A stretch of 22,093 bases of DNA from Conidiobolus incongruus B7586 (lineage: Eukaryota > Entomophthoromycota > Entomophthoromycetes > Entomophthorales > Conidiobolaceae). Position numbers and translations under genes: made by a program. Position 1 is the first letter of the stretch, and every line of letters begins with the position of its first letter. Below the pieces are notes generated by a model, which did not search any database, had not been told where the DNA came from, and was given only the letters and a program-made list of their open reading frames with translations. Shown one piece after another: positions 20,481 through 22,093 of this stretch. The stretch lies in NCBI GenBank assembly GCA_000697335.1, contig JNEM01010009.1, positions 1 through 22,093 of the forward strand, written 5' to 3'.

Positions 20481-22093
20481 TCATCTAATAATCCATATTA
20501 ATAATTTTAAATAATTTTATTAATTGTAATTATAATTCAATATAAAAATATTTTAAATCAAACTCATTAATTTTAAATATTAACAATTATATTTAATCAA
20601 GTTTCTAATTAATTATAGGCGTTTATCCTATTACTTTTGAATCATTATTATACATAAGTCATTTTATTCATCATAATATATATTCATCAACATTTTTGGG
20701 GTAATAAGTATGCGGTTGATTATTAAGTATCTAAGAATCTAATAATGCTGATTATCATTTTATTAAAATCAATATTTATTTTTTTGGAATAGTATAAATC
20801 ATTATATTTCAATGATAACAATTATGATATTATACATTGTCCTATTTAAATTAATCAAATTTATTGAAAAAATTTCCAATAAAAAAGAATAATTTTTAAA
20901 TTAAAATTTCATTTTGCATTAATCTATTTAAATTTTCAAAATGAGGTACTTTATATATTTTTGATTATATATTTAAAATTATTAAATTGTTTTGATCAAT
21001 TTTAAAAAAAATTTCAAGTTTTCAGATTATTATTTATTATGAATAATCATTTAATTTTAAAATAAATTATGTGAATAATGTTAATCACTTAATTCATATT
21101 CAATATATCAAAAAAAATCAGAATAAATGCTGTATTTCAATTTTTTATCATAAAATTCTGGAACGAAATTCAATACTATAATTTCGTTATTTTTACCAAA
21201 TCAATTTAAATAATTCAAATAATAATTTCAATGCATAAAATTCAATTATTTGATAATGATCTTTTAATCACTCATTTTTTAAATTTATAATAGCAAAATA
21301 TATAAGTTATAATTAGAAGGTTTTAAATATTATACTTGGAATAAATATTTTAATACTGTCAAATTGATAAAATACAACTTATAATTATGATATAAATATT
21401 TATAAATTAAGCGAATATAGTTTGAAAATCAGTTAGTTTAAACGAGTCTAACTAAAGATAATCAGGGATTTAAACTTATTTATATTGAAAAATTTAATAA
21501 TTAGAAAATATTGACAAGAATGACACCAACTAATAAATTTTAACGCATTGCTCAAAATATGTTTTAAATAGTATAATCCTTAAAACTTTATCATTTATAA
21601 TATTATTTCTATAATATTAATATTACAAATAATTAAATTTCATAGTATATTACACCAATATTATATAAAAGAGCTATTAAATTTTTTATAATTCTAATAT
21701 TCAAAATATTTATTCTTATTTAAGAACATTATTAAACTTTTATATTTAAATATTAGTAAGAAATTTTGTGAGAATACTTGACTATATTATATTTGATATC
21801 CTTTGATTTGATCGAAAAAGCATTATATACAATTAATTGTTTTATATTAAGTTAATTGATAAATTAATAAATTAAAATAAAATTATAAAAGATAGTAATA
21901 TTTAACTATTACACAAAATTTAGCTTTTATTTTAGTTAAAAACAAACTGAATTGATCAATTTAGAAAACATTAATTTATAAACATATTTATATTGAATTT
22001 AGTTAATTTAAATCCAATTTAAATTTATTTTTCAATATAAAATCAAATTTGGATTGATTAAACTTTCATAGATATAATATATTATTATTTTTT
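20481..22093. other. AT-rich intergenic region to the window end
   Basis: Low-complexity A/T sequence on both strands. I found no coding frame, RNA gene, tandem array or transposon end here. Confidence 0.6.

Noticed and set aside
1-22093. A UAR = Gln genetic code for the whole genome, suggested by the mariner stops
   Set aside because: The kinase, RPS0, RPL13, EDC4 and R3H-SUZ frames contain many CAA/CAG codons, no internal TAA/TAG, and end at TAA where their families end.

Overview
The window looks like nuclear DNA of an intron-rich, very AT-rich fungus. The evidence is compact genes separated by long stretches of nearly pure A/T, spliceosomal introns of 48-68 nt with GT..AG ends and CTAAT/CTAAC-like branch points, and a protein kinase of the fungal Ran1/Ksp1/Sks1/Vhs1 group. 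The long host reading frames use CAA/CAG for glutamine and end in TAA, so the standard code applies. An early-diverging lineage (zygomycete-grade, such as the entomophthoralean fungi) would fit the AT bias plus a GPHR gene and a WD40-type EDC4, but that placement is inference.

Layout from left to right. 1-641: 3' part of a mariner-type (DD34D) transposon, broken by several stops and cut by the window edge. 644-2552: AT-rich spacer with a possible decayed coding region (about 1217-1660) and a GC-containing hairpin. 2553-3974 (+): Ran1-like Ser/Thr kinase. 3975-6600: AT-rich spacer. 6602-7515 (-): ribosomal protein S0/SA, two exons. 8745-12739 (-): EDC4/Ge-1, the decapping scaffold, seven exons. 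12740-14508: spacer, with one possible unassigned short exon on the minus strand. 14509-16170 (+): R3H-SUZ RNA-binding protein, three exons. 16328-18225 (-): Golgi pH regulator GPHR/GPR89, ten exons, with one extra base that shifts the frame in exon 8. 18226-19590: spacer and promoter. 19591-20280 (+): ribosomal protein L13, two exons. 20281-22093: 3' UTR and AT-rich spacer.

Functionally these are mostly housekeeping genes: two ribosomal proteins, two cytoplasmic mRNA-fate proteins (EDC4 and R3H-SUZ, divergently arranged), an endomembrane anion channel-like protein and a signalling kinase. There is no operon-like or defence-like system. I assigned 19 coding-region introns by hand; all preserve frame. 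The observations most worth checking are the single-base frameshift in GPHR, the stop pattern in the mariner relic (four UAR codons, no UGA, no frameshift), a shared promoter/leader layout in the two ribosomal protein genes, and a repeated short motif plus a proline-rich insert in EDC4.
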